Positions 38,501 through 45,533 of a stretch of 64,000 bases of DNA are shown one piece after another. Source of the stretch: OLB7 sp966250335 (GTDB lineage Bacteria; Bacteroidota; Ignavibacteria; OLB7); assembly GCA_966250335.1 (NCBI GenBank), contig CBINGZ010000016.1:1-64000 (forward strand). Reading direction: 5' to 3'. A model generated the notes under the pieces. The model had not been told where the DNA came from. It saw nothing but the letters and a program-made list of their open reading frames with translations, and did no database searches. Both the position numbers and the translations under genes were made by a program. Every line of letters starts with the position of its first letter. The first letter of the stretch is position 1.

Positions 38501-38633
38501 CGAGCTGCCGACCGGAGAAGGCCGTGAAGACGAGGCACACATATCTCTCAGCGATATTCAGAACGGCTTCTACATCATCGAGCTCCGGGCCGGAACGCAG
38601 AGGAGTTCGATCCCCGCTCTCGTCGGCGATTGA
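35541..38633 (+). CDS. Large secreted ASH/choice-of-anchor-D protein with T9SS sorting domain
   Basis: This 1030-residue surface or secreted protein has a signal peptide at about residues 15-35 (ETILLARLLLFWLAAVACEAQ). I count seven tandem ASH/HYDIN-like immunoglobulin-fold units of about 100 residues. Each opens with a pattern like (L/I)xFxxVxVGxxxxxxxxLxNxG, for example LDFPCTFVGRPVMLELELHN and IDFQTVIIGKNEVRTITLRN. A cohesin-like segment follows (RARLRYNPSAIYFDRETL, about 845-920). The protein ends in a type A T9SS sorting domain (SPNPIGDEAVVRYY, then QNGFYIIELRAGTQ). It could be an adhesin or matrix protein. A start at the ATG 27 bases downstream (MRAGRET) is equally possible. It diverges from the ECF sigma gene, which suggests regulation by it. 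Confidence 0.88.
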   Translation: MTISQGLHGMRAGRETILLARLLLFWLAAVACEAQPLVLTPERLDFPCTFVGRPVMLELELHNTGTETIDRITYEVGKNSPFHPLRKERDPRPLLPGGKRVDTIVFEPRKAGADEAQLVIRTGRPSNPDAEIVETIWATGVAANPQGLDIDPDDVKFNPVRVNDTGYAGITLVNRSCPFVFIDQIGIIGNDQGAFRVVNPPKLPDSIPGGGRIDLIVAFLPVTLGPPRKAELLLHTRDGRPEPTEIRIDLEGRVAPPGPTARPSRLDFGQIPINTLSPVHRLGLIDPRGSGPPARIRGIRIAGRDSSEFQLLLPQNLVFTRRADTVRLGVEFAPTTASPKDAQLVVEFEADEPPIIVPLAGLGTAELIGAAPRHIDFRDVPLAETRTFVDTITIFNDTPGPMRIDRMELLGPERDRFAVADPPIQTVVPSGESRVYTVSFTPLAAGRHTARAVFLLASGIRLPVDLEGRGVPRSTEVRAVEGRYEFGEVFVDSVSAPVRIGLVNLGNVADSVTALPALSGDHPADFSVAPASPISLPYRLLPFGRDTLWLHATMTPRAVGEREAELRPEARRSTVEPVELRGNGKLLRVTVSPDAIDFQTVIIGKNEVRTITLRNEGTVPALIGAPAVAGREERAFLISPVDPVTLEPDDEIMYRVTFTPMMTGEHKGRVEFHLQGGPSLHVDLTGTGMAGSVIPEWIDAPHDFGPVAVNGEGVTYRIGIANGGTVDDEIVSIGFDSPDSTHFPLKHDPLPAPLGASRADTFWIDATFRPTGVGPWETHIVLRTTAMVGGARARLLGSGVTPALPRGVLRAWIDTNEAVVNTQFPINVVLERNLAETDDVRRLRARLRYNPSAIYFDRETLEDAGLRIDWWRYDTLEVSRSSTTPMTGDKLLTLNARGLVTGNRENTVELLDLDLRGIDDSIATGPGLVRLIGCDIDRGVTFGTASKVRSISPNPIGDEAVVRYYAAAGTSPVIDVVDVTGQVVLRYELPTGEGREDEAHISLSDIQNGFYIIELRAGTQRSSIPALVGD

Positions 38634-38665
38634 AAACTTTTTTCGGGCCCGCGTGACCCACCCGT

Positions 38666-38673
38666 TACCTTGC
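38666..38673 (+). promoter_or_regulatory. -7-like element (TACCTTGC)
   Basis: TACCTTGC resembles the TAnnTTTG box. It lies just after the T9SS gene and 205 bases before the next ATG, implying a long 5' leader if used. The region 38674-38878 holds no other evident feature. Confidence 0.25.
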
Positions 38674-38878
38674 CGGGGGGGATCGGATCATTCGCTGTGA
38701 GAGTTGATTCGATAGCAGATCGCGACGGCAGCCTTCCCGCATGTACGGCCGTACGAATCGATGTCGATGTCACGCGAACGACGGGATTGCTCTCACAGCA
38801 GGCACGCGAAGGGAAGTCGACCGGCACGCGCGCCTTACAAGTCCAACGGTTGACGCAATCGAAGTCCGGATTACTACC

Positions 38879-39673
38879 ATGTTGAGAACGAAAATCGCCC
38901 TTCATCTCGGCCTTGTTGCCCTGGCGGGGGGACTGTTCGCCGCCTGCAGCGACTCGACGATCTCGGCGCCCGAGGAGCAGACGGCCATAGTCTCCACCGA
39001 CGACGCTTTCACGAAGATGCTCCTTCAGGTCGACGCATTCCCGACCGAACTCGACGCCACGATCGGTGAACTGGAGGCCGCGCAGGGCCCCGAATTCAAT
39101 CACGGCCCCCGCAAGCCGGGTCGTCCGGGCGACGACTCGACCGAGCACGACACCCTTCGCGGCCCGAAGGACCGCGGTCCGCGTCCCGACAGCGGACGTC
39201 CGGACTCCCTTCGTCCGGGCGGCGGCGACAAGCGTCCCCCGATGGGCGCCCGCAACAAGCCGACCCCGGCCGAGCAGAAGCTCCACCGTATCCTCTCCCA
39301 GCTCGGTCTGACCGAGGAGCAGGCGGTCGCCATCCGTGAGTGCTTCGCCGCACACCATGAGTGCGCGAAGGCCGCCACCGAAAGCTATCGTACGGCGCTC
39401 GAGGCCCTCCGTTCGGATCTGAACCAGGCCCGCCGCGATCTGAAGGCCAAGGTTGAAGCCGGCGAAATCACTCAGGAAGAGGCACGCGCCTCCTACAAGG
39501 CACTGATCGACGGATTCCGCGCACAGGGCGAGGAACTGCGCGCAGCGCACGGCACGGCGATGCGTGCCTGCGAGGCCGAGCTGATCGACTGCATCAAGTC
39601 GAACCTGACCGCAGAGCAGACGACGAAGTTCGACAGACTTCTGGCCGCAGGCCCGGACGGCGGACGCGGCTGA
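38879..39673 (+). CDS. Lipoprotein with paired CX6C and LTxEQ motifs
   Basis: This 264-residue predicted lipoprotein has lipobox FAAC at about residues 19-22. A low-complexity Pro/Arg/Asp/Gly stretch (about 75-130) is probably disordered. The C-terminal helical domain starts LGLTEEQAVAIRECFAAHHEC and ends CEAELIDCIKSNLTAEQ. It therefore has a CX6C motif at each end of a helical hairpin and an LTxEQ motif at each end, as in Spy/CpxP periplasmic chaperones, which lack such cysteines. A second protein in this window (47693-48361) has the same layout. Each CX6C pair could form disulfides within or between helices. The function is unknown; a periplasmic stress or chaperone-like role is a guess. 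Confidence 0.8.
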   Translation: MLRTKIALHLGLVALAGGLFAACSDSTISAPEEQTAIVSTDDAFTKMLLQVDAFPTELDATIGELEAAQGPEFNHGPRKPGRPGDDSTEHDTLRGPKDRGPRPDSGRPDSLRPGGGDKRPPMGARNKPTPAEQKLHRILSQLGLTEEQAVAIRECFAAHHECAKAATESYRTALEALRSDLNQARRDLKAKVEAGEITQEEARASYKALIDGFRAQGEELRAAHGTAMRACEAELIDCIKSNLTAEQTTKFDRLLAAGPDGGRG

Positions 39674-39860
39674 TCCGGTCGACGAGATTCAGAGCTCGCA
39701 GCATAGGATGGTCTGCGACACGAAGGGGAGGTCCGATGGGCCTCCCCTTCGCTCATATCGCAACCGATCTTCGCTTCGGCGCCCCCGTCGGGAACCGTTC
39801 GCGGGAGCGAGACACCAACCTCCCCGGCACGCCGAACTTGCATCGGGGCGGTTCGGCCGG

Positions 39861-39868
39861 TAGATTGC
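39861..39868 (+). promoter_or_regulatory. -7-like element (TAGATTGC)
   Basis: TAGATTGC lies 80 bases before the ATG of the double-OmpA gene and resembles the other elements of the window. Confidence 0.25.
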
Positions 39869-39948
39869 AGGTCGATTCAGGAGTAACGATCATCGGGTGG
39901 TCCGGCGTACATCAGGAGGCGTCAAGGGACAGGGGAGGACGTCCGCGC

Positions 39949-41970
39949 ATGCTGCGGGTCGTCCCGGTCGCTGCTTTCCTGCTGATCGTTCCCCTCCTCC
40001 TTCCCCCGCTCCACGCCCAGACCTCATCGGACTCGGTGAGGCTCATCTACGGGATCTACGGCGGCGCCCTGCTCGGCTATCAATCGGGAGAGTTTCCGGT
40101 CTTCGGGTCGCCGGGCTGCGGGATCTTCTCCGGCGGTTCGGTCAGGGGAGTCACGGCGGGGCTGACGCTCGATCTGAGGCAGATCCCTTCCCTCTCCCCG
40201 ATCGATATTCATGGACGGCTTCGATGGGAGATGAACGCGGCACGATACGCCGCGGCCCCGCTCGACGAACAGACACGGTTCGATTCCGCCGCGGGGGAGC
40301 TCGTCACCCTTCAGCGCGAGTACAGATACGACATCACATCCCACTCCCTCCTTCTCGATCTGCTCGCCGCCTGGCGCGCGACCCCGCACCTGAGCCTGGC
40401 GCTGGGAGGGGCGGCCGGCGTCCGGATCGGATCGACCCACGAACAGAGCGACAACATCCTGGGACCGGGAGAGCAGAGCTTCAGCGACGGCGAGTCGCGC
40501 CGCGCGATCCCCCCCGGCATACGGGCGACCACGGCGACGCCGATCTTCCAGTGGAAGTTCACGGCAGGTTATGAGATCATCCCCCCGCGAGGTTTCCTTT
40601 TCAGACCCGAACTCTTTGTACAGGGAGATATCACGCCGACCGTCAGGGAGGCGGGATGGCGATCGATCGCGGGGGGGATCGGCCTTTCGATCATGCTCCG
40701 TCCGGCCGAACCCGCGCCGCAGCCGGTGATCGTTCCCGAGCCGCCGAGGAGCCCGGAGCCGCCGACCGCATCCCTCACCCTCTACGGGGTCGACGAGAAC
40801 CACGGACTCAGCAACGACGCCGTCATCACGGTCAGCGAGGTGCTGGTCCGCCAGCATACGCCGTTTCTGCCGGTTGTCTATTTCGATTCGGGATCGGCGA
40901 TCCCCTCGGGGCGGTTCACCCGCCTTTCGCGATCCGATATTCCACGATTCGACTACCTCGACATTGCCGAGCTGGGGCCTCTGGGGCTGACGCAGACGGC
41001 GCTGAACCTGATCGCGCTCCGGATGCGCGACGACTCCACGGCGACGCTCGCCCTGCACGGCTCCCGCTCCCTGGATGAACCGACCGGCCTCGACACCTCC
41101 CGCGCCCGCGCCGTGATCGACTATCTCACATCGGTCTGGCGGCTTCCGCGGAGCAGGATGACGATCTCCGCCGCCCCCGCGCCCCTTGCCCGCTCCGACG
41201 AAGAGAGCGCCGACGGACGGGATGAGAACCGGCGCGTGGTGATCTCCTCTCCTTCATGGGAGGTGATGAGCCCCCTCTTCACCGAACGGCTGATCCGGGA
41301 GTTCGATCCCCCCAGGATCAAGCTGGTCCCCGTCTACTACGCGGCGGCGGGACTCCGGGGCTGGAGGATCGCCGTACGCCAGGGGAAGAAGCTCCTTGCC
41401 GAGTTCACCGATCGCGACGCCTCCGCCGGGAGCAGTTCGGAGCTGGCGTGGCGGCTCGACGACGACAGGATCGACAGCGGCCTCGGGGTGATCACCGCCG
41501 AACTGACGGTCGAGGACTCGCTCGGCCGCTCGATCACCGCGGTCGATTCGATAGCGCTGACGATCCGGAAGAACACCCGCGTGGTGGAGTCGGGACGAAC
41601 CGGAACCGACAGGACCGAACGGATCTCCTACGGCCTGATCGCCTTCGACTACGGCGCGGCCGAGGGCTCCGACCGGCACGCCGAGGAGCTCACCGAGCTC
41701 GGGGGGATGATCCGTTCCTCCGGGCGGGTGACCGTGGTCGGCTACACCGACAGGATCGGCGACGACAGAACCAATCTCGACCTCTCGAAAGAGCGGGCCG
41801 CCTATGCGGCCGAACGGCTCCGCGCCGCCATACCGGCGGGGGGCGCCGCGGTCCCGATCGAGATCCGGGGGGGAGGCTTCGACGGGAGCCGGTATCCGAA
41901 CGATCTGCCGGAGGGACGGGTCCTCTCACGCGGGGTCGCGATCACCGTGGAGCAGCCGGAGGAGAAGTGA
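39949..41970 (+). CDS. Outer-membrane protein with N-terminal barrel and two OmpA-like domains
   Basis: This 673-residue exported protein has signal peptide MLRVVPVAAFLLIVPLLLPPLHAQ. Residues 25-245 form a beta-rich barrel-like part. A Pro-rich linker (PAPQPVIVPEPPRSPEPP) leads to a first OmpA-like domain (about 290-430: VVYFDSGSAIPSG, then SRARAVIDYLTSVWRLP and DENRRVVIS), a beta-sandwich segment, and a C-terminal OmpA-like peptidoglycan-binding domain (IAFDYGAAEGSDRH, then VVGYTDRIGDDRTNLDLSKERA). Two OmpA-like domains in one chain are unusual. The first, which runs into a distinct sandwich, is less canonical. Upstream reading of the frame is rejected because the signal peptide sets this ATG, which follows a GGGGAGGA string. 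Confidence 0.85.
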   Translation: MLRVVPVAAFLLIVPLLLPPLHAQTSSDSVRLIYGIYGGALLGYQSGEFPVFGSPGCGIFSGGSVRGVTAGLTLDLRQIPSLSPIDIHGRLRWEMNAARYAAAPLDEQTRFDSAAGELVTLQREYRYDITSHSLLLDLLAAWRATPHLSLALGGAAGVRIGSTHEQSDNILGPGEQSFSDGESRRAIPPGIRATTATPIFQWKFTAGYEIIPPRGFLFRPELFVQGDITPTVREAGWRSIAGGIGLSIMLRPAEPAPQPVIVPEPPRSPEPPTASLTLYGVDENHGLSNDAVITVSEVLVRQHTPFLPVVYFDSGSAIPSGRFTRLSRSDIPRFDYLDIAELGPLGLTQTALNLIALRMRDDSTATLALHGSRSLDEPTGLDTSRARAVIDYLTSVWRLPRSRMTISAAPAPLARSDEESADGRDENRRVVISSPSWEVMSPLFTERLIREFDPPRIKLVPVYYAAAGLRGWRIAVRQGKKLLAEFTDRDASAGSSSELAWRLDDDRIDSGLGVITAELTVEDSLGRSITAVDSIALTIRKNTRVVESGRTGTDRTERISYGLIAFDYGAAEGSDRHAEELTELGGMIRSSGRVTVVGYTDRIGDDRTNLDLSKERAAYAAERLRAAIPAGGAAVPIEIRGGGFDGSRYPNDLPEGRVLSRGVAITVEQPEEK

Positions 41971-42144
41971 CGAGCGACGGCAGGAAGCCTCTTCCGTCGT
42001 CAATCTCCCGCGGCCGACCCCGTATGCGCAGAAGGTGATTAGGTTGGGCCCGCGTGGAATGGTAGATTCGCCCCTGACGGGACGTCATCCGGCGACGACC
42101 ACGACCTCCTCCGGTATATCGCAATTGTATTTCTCGATTTCATT

Positions 42145-44481
42145 ATGGCAGACAGCAAGGGGAAGGACGGAACAGGAACGGCGGGCAAGGGAGGAGCGCA
42201 CGCTGCCCCCCCGACCGTGCAGGGAGGGCTGCATGTGGACTCGGTTCACGCCGGGCTGCGCGAAACGGCCGACAGGCTGGCGCGGCGGATGCATGAGATC
42301 ATATCGTTCGAGATCGAGACGGGAGCACACGGCGTCCCCCCCGTTCCCGTTCCGTTCGAGAAGCTTCCGGACGCGGAGCATGAGCGGCTGATCATGAGCG
42401 CGATGGAGACGCTGATCGGCGTCCTCGCCCTTGAACAGCAGCCCGCCCCCGGAAACGGCACGGCCCATGAGCAGCCCACCGTCCGCGACGAAGATGTCGT
42501 CGCCGTGCTTGAACATTTCAAGGACCCCAACGCAAGCCTCGCCTCCCTCCTCACCCTCTGGCGCGCCCGCAAGCTGGAACGCTGGTCGCGCGCCCCGGAT
42601 GTCTACCGATCGCTCGCACGGAAGATCCTCGAACTCGGCGAACCGCTTCTGGCCTACGACGTCGTCGCCGAGGCGCTCGGCTACTGGCCGACCGACGTCC
42701 GCATACGCCAGCTTCATGCCCTTGCGCTCTCGCGCAGCGGCGCGACCAACAAGGCGAACAACGTCCTCCGCCAGCTCTACGCCGAGGGGAACACCGACGA
42801 GGAGACGCTCGGCCTTCTGGCCCGCACCTACAAGGATCTCTGGTCGCAGGCGGTGACCGACGAGGAGAAGGAGTATCAGCTCACGAAGGCTCTGGAGACC
42901 TACGCCACGTCGTACGACCACACCGGCGGCTACTACGCCGGCATCAACGTCGCCACGATGGCGCTCCTTGCGGGGCAGACCGCCAGGGCGCGCAAGGTGG
43001 CGCGCGAGGTTCACGACGCATGTCTGGCGGAGATCAAGCAGACGGAAGATCCCAACGCGAGATACTGGCCGGTCGCCACCATCGCCGAGGCGGCCCTGAT
43101 CCTGAACGAACTGGGGCAGGCGGGCGAATGGTACGCGGAGGCGGCCCGGCTGGGGAAGGGGAAGTACGGGAAGCTCAACTCCACGCGGCGCAACGCCTGG
43201 CTCATCCTCGATTATCTCGGAATCGATCGCCATATGATCGGGCGGCACTTTCAGATCCCGAAGGTCGTGGTCTTCGCCGGGCATATGATCGACAAACTGC
43301 ATCGCCCCACGCCGCGATTTCCCAACAGACTGGAACGCCCCGTCGCCGACGCCATCGCCGAACGGCTCGTCAAGCTCGACGCCTATCTCGGCTATTCGTC
43401 GGCCGCCTGCGGGTCCGACATCATCTTCCTGGAGACGCTGCTGAACCGCGGCGGCGAAGCTCATATCGTACTCCCATACAACAGGAAGCGTTTCTCCACC
43501 GAAAGCGTGGAGATCGTCCCCGGCCTGGGATGGGGAGAGAGGTTCGACCACGTGCTGGAACGGGCGACCGAGGTCCTGACCGCCTCCGAGCAGAAGATGC
43601 GCGGCGGGAGCATGTCGTACGAGTACACCAACCTTCTGATCCACGGCCTTGCCAGCATGCGCGCCGAACAGCTCCAGACCGAACTGGTCTGCGTTTCGGT
43701 GTGGGACGGCAAGGAAGGAGACGGCCCCGGAGGGACGGCGAGCATCGTCGACCACTGGAAGCGGGCGGGTCGCCATGTGGAGGTGATCAACATGGAGGAG
43801 ATCCTCCAGAAGCACGACAGGATCGAGCTTCGGTCGGATACCCCGGAGCCGGTCGTCGCCGAGCCTGAGCCCCAGGCCGACACGGCGGCTCAGGACCACG
43901 ATTTCGACATCTACTCGGAGCTCTCCGCGGAGATCATCGCCATCCTCTTCGCCGACGCCGTGAACTTCAGCAAGCTCTCGGAGGATGAGCTTCCGCGCTT
44001 CGTCAGCCATTTCCTCGGGGAGATCGGCGAGATCACCAAGACATCGGACCATGCGCCGATCATGAAGAACACCTGGGGGGACGGACTCTATCTGGTGTTC
44101 GATTCGGTGAGGAATGCCGGCATGTTCGCGCTCGAGCTCTACGACCGCGTCTGCAACACCAACTGGGGGACGCGCGGGCTGCCGGAGGGGCTGAACCTTC
44201 GGATCGCCCTTCATGCCGGTCCCGTCTATTCCTGCATCGACCCGGTGACCGGCAGACCGAACTATATCGGAACCCATATCAACCACGCGGCCCGCATCGA
44301 GCCGGTGACCCCGCCGGGGGAGGTCTACGCAAGCCAGGCGTTCGCGGCGCTCGCGGCGGCCCAGCGGGTGGTCGACTTCACATGCGACTATGTGGGGCAG
44401 ACGCCGCTCGCCAAGGAGCACGGCACCTTCCCGACCTACCTGCTCCGACGGGCTCTGGAGCCGGGGCAACGGATTCTGTAG
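42145..44481 (+). CDS. TPR (TRAFs-binding-like) / SLOG-like / class III nucleotide cyclase fusion
   Basis: This 778-residue cytoplasmic protein has three parts. Residues about 1-360 are helical; the part from about 140 resembles the MAP3K TRAFs-binding (DUF4071) TPR region. About 370-520 is a Rossmann-like domain (KVVVFAGHMID, then YLGYSSAACGSDIIFLE and EAHIVLPYNRKRF) that looks like a SLOG nucleotide-sensing domain. About 590-775 is a class III adenylate/guanylate cyclase domain. Its metal ligands D604 (FADAVNFS) and D646 (WGDG) and transition-state residues N713 and R717 are present. The two positions that select the purine are N642 (Lys in adenylate cyclases) and N706 (Asp), so the product cannot be assigned. 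It probably joins signal sensing to second-messenger synthesis. Confidence 0.85.
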   Translation: MADSKGKDGTGTAGKGGAHAAPPTVQGGLHVDSVHAGLRETADRLARRMHEIISFEIETGAHGVPPVPVPFEKLPDAEHERLIMSAMETLIGVLALEQQPAPGNGTAHEQPTVRDEDVVAVLEHFKDPNASLASLLTLWRARKLERWSRAPDVYRSLARKILELGEPLLAYDVVAEALGYWPTDVRIRQLHALALSRSGATNKANNVLRQLYAEGNTDEETLGLLARTYKDLWSQAVTDEEKEYQLTKALETYATSYDHTGGYYAGINVATMALLAGQTARARKVAREVHDACLAEIKQTEDPNARYWPVATIAEAALILNELGQAGEWYAEAARLGKGKYGKLNSTRRNAWLILDYLGIDRHMIGRHFQIPKVVVFAGHMIDKLHRPTPRFPNRLERPVADAIAERLVKLDAYLGYSSAACGSDIIFLETLLNRGGEAHIVLPYNRKRFSTESVEIVPGLGWGERFDHVLERATEVLTASEQKMRGGSMSYEYTNLLIHGLASMRAEQLQTELVCVSVWDGKEGDGPGGTASIVDHWKRAGRHVEVINMEEILQKHDRIELRSDTPEPVVAEPEPQADTAAQDHDFDIYSELSAEIIAILFADAVNFSKLSEDELPRFVSHFLGEIGEITKTSDHAPIMKNTWGDGLYLVFDSVRNAGMFALELYDRVCNTNWGTRGLPEGLNLRIALHAGPVYSCIDPVTGRPNYIGTHINHAARIEPVTPPGEVYASQAFAALAAAQRVVDFTCDYVGQTPLAKEHGTFPTYLLRRALEPGQRIL

Positions 44482-44578
44482 GGAGTCGACGGGGTCCGCT
44501 AACTTTTTTCCGTCTCCTTCGTTCTCTCTGACGATACGGACGGAGCCGCGTCATCCCGGCGGTACGTGTGCATCCACG

Positions 44579-44610
44579 AAGGCGTATGTCGAGAGCTCGA
44601 CATGCGCCTT
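44579..44610 (+). terminator. Terminator of the cyclase gene
   Basis: AAGGCGTATGTCGAG pairs with CTCGACATGCGCCTT around an AG loop, with one internal T-G mismatch, followed by a T-rich stretch (TGTCGTTCTTTCC). It lies about 98 bases after the cyclase stop and just before the next promoter-like element. Confidence 0.65.
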
Positions 44611-44627
44611 TGTCGTTCTTTCCGTCG

Positions 44628-44635
44628 TAACTTCG
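44628..44635 (+). promoter_or_regulatory. -7-like element four bases from ATG (TAACTTCG)
   Basis: TAACTTCG matches TAnnTTnG and ends four bases before the ATG at 44640, the same spacing as the element before the first gene of the window. Transcripts from such promoters would start at or near the start codon. Confidence 0.35.
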
Positions 44636-44639
44636 CCCG

Positions 44640-45521
44640 ATGAACCGATATCCCCGTTCCCTCGACAGAATCAACTATATCGTACTGGGCGCCGTCCTCC
44701 TCCTTGCCTCCTGCGAGGAGTTGCCGAAGGAGACGCCTGATCCGAAGAGCGCCGCCGATACTGCCGCGAACAGTGCGGCGACCCCGGCGAGCGTCGATTC
44801 AACGGAGATCAACTTCGCCGATCTTCTCTTCGCCGATCAGACGATCGACCGGCTGATCGGCCCCGGAATCGTTCCCGATCCTTATTCGGACGACTGGCAG
44901 GCGCGATTCGCCTATATCCGCTACCTCACCGGCGTCGGAAGAGAGGTGACGGCGAAGGAGGAGTTGAGAAAGGTCCTCCAGATGCCGAACCTCGAAACCA
45001 GGGTACGCCTTCTGGCGTGGAAGGCGCTCCGCGATCTGGGGGAACGTCCCCCCGCCTCCCTGGCCGACGACGTTCAGGGGATGGTGCTCCAGGTGGGTGT
45101 GGGGAACGGCGTCGACTTCCTGGCCGCCTATGCCGACGGGAGCGCCCGCTACATCAACAAGACCGGCGCCGTCGTCGTCTGGGACGGCACCAATCCGAAG
45201 AACAGGGGGCTGATCGATCGCTATCTCGCATCGGGTCGGGAGGTGGTAGGCAAGACGCGGGCCGCCAGACGGGGACCGCTCCCCGACGACCAGCGGCTGC
45301 ATGTGACCGCCCTCACCTTCGCCGGCACGCACACCATCGACTTCGACATCCGAACCCTCGACTCCACGCCGGAGGCCGCCGCCGCCTTCAACACCGGCAC
45401 GGAGCTGATGCAGGCGCTGCTGAAGGAGGTGCAGCAGCAGGTCCAGGCGGACACGGCGTCGGGAATATCGGATTCCGTGCAGACCGAGCCGGAGGCTCCC
45501 GAAGGGACTTCCGGACGCTGA
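44640..45521 (+). CDS. Hypothetical lipoprotein
   Basis: This 293-residue predicted lipoprotein has signal sequence and lipobox LLASC (acylated Cys at about residue 25). An Ala/Thr/Asp-rich linker (about 27-55) is followed by a folded part with helical repeats (YIRYLTGVGREVTAKEELRKVLQ) that resembles HEAT or TPR units. A mixed alpha/beta region (VGVGNGVDFLAAYADGSARYINKTGAVVVWDG) comes next. I do not recognise the family. It lies after the cyclase gene on the same strand, but the terminator between them suggests a separate transcript. It converges with the papain-like lipoprotein gene with only 12 bases between stops. Confidence 0.7.
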   Translation: MNRYPRSLDRINYIVLGAVLLLASCEELPKETPDPKSAADTAANSAATPASVDSTEINFADLLFADQTIDRLIGPGIVPDPYSDDWQARFAYIRYLTGVGREVTAKEELRKVLQMPNLETRVRLLAWKALRDLGERPPASLADDVQGMVLQVGVGNGVDFLAAYADGSARYINKTGAVVVWDGTNPKNRGLIDRYLASGREVVGKTRAARRGPLPDDQRLHVTALTFAGTHTIDFDIRTLDSTPEAAAAFNTGTELMQALLKEVQQQVQADTASGISDSVQTEPEAPEGTSGR

Positions 45522-45533
45522 CCGCCGCGTCGG

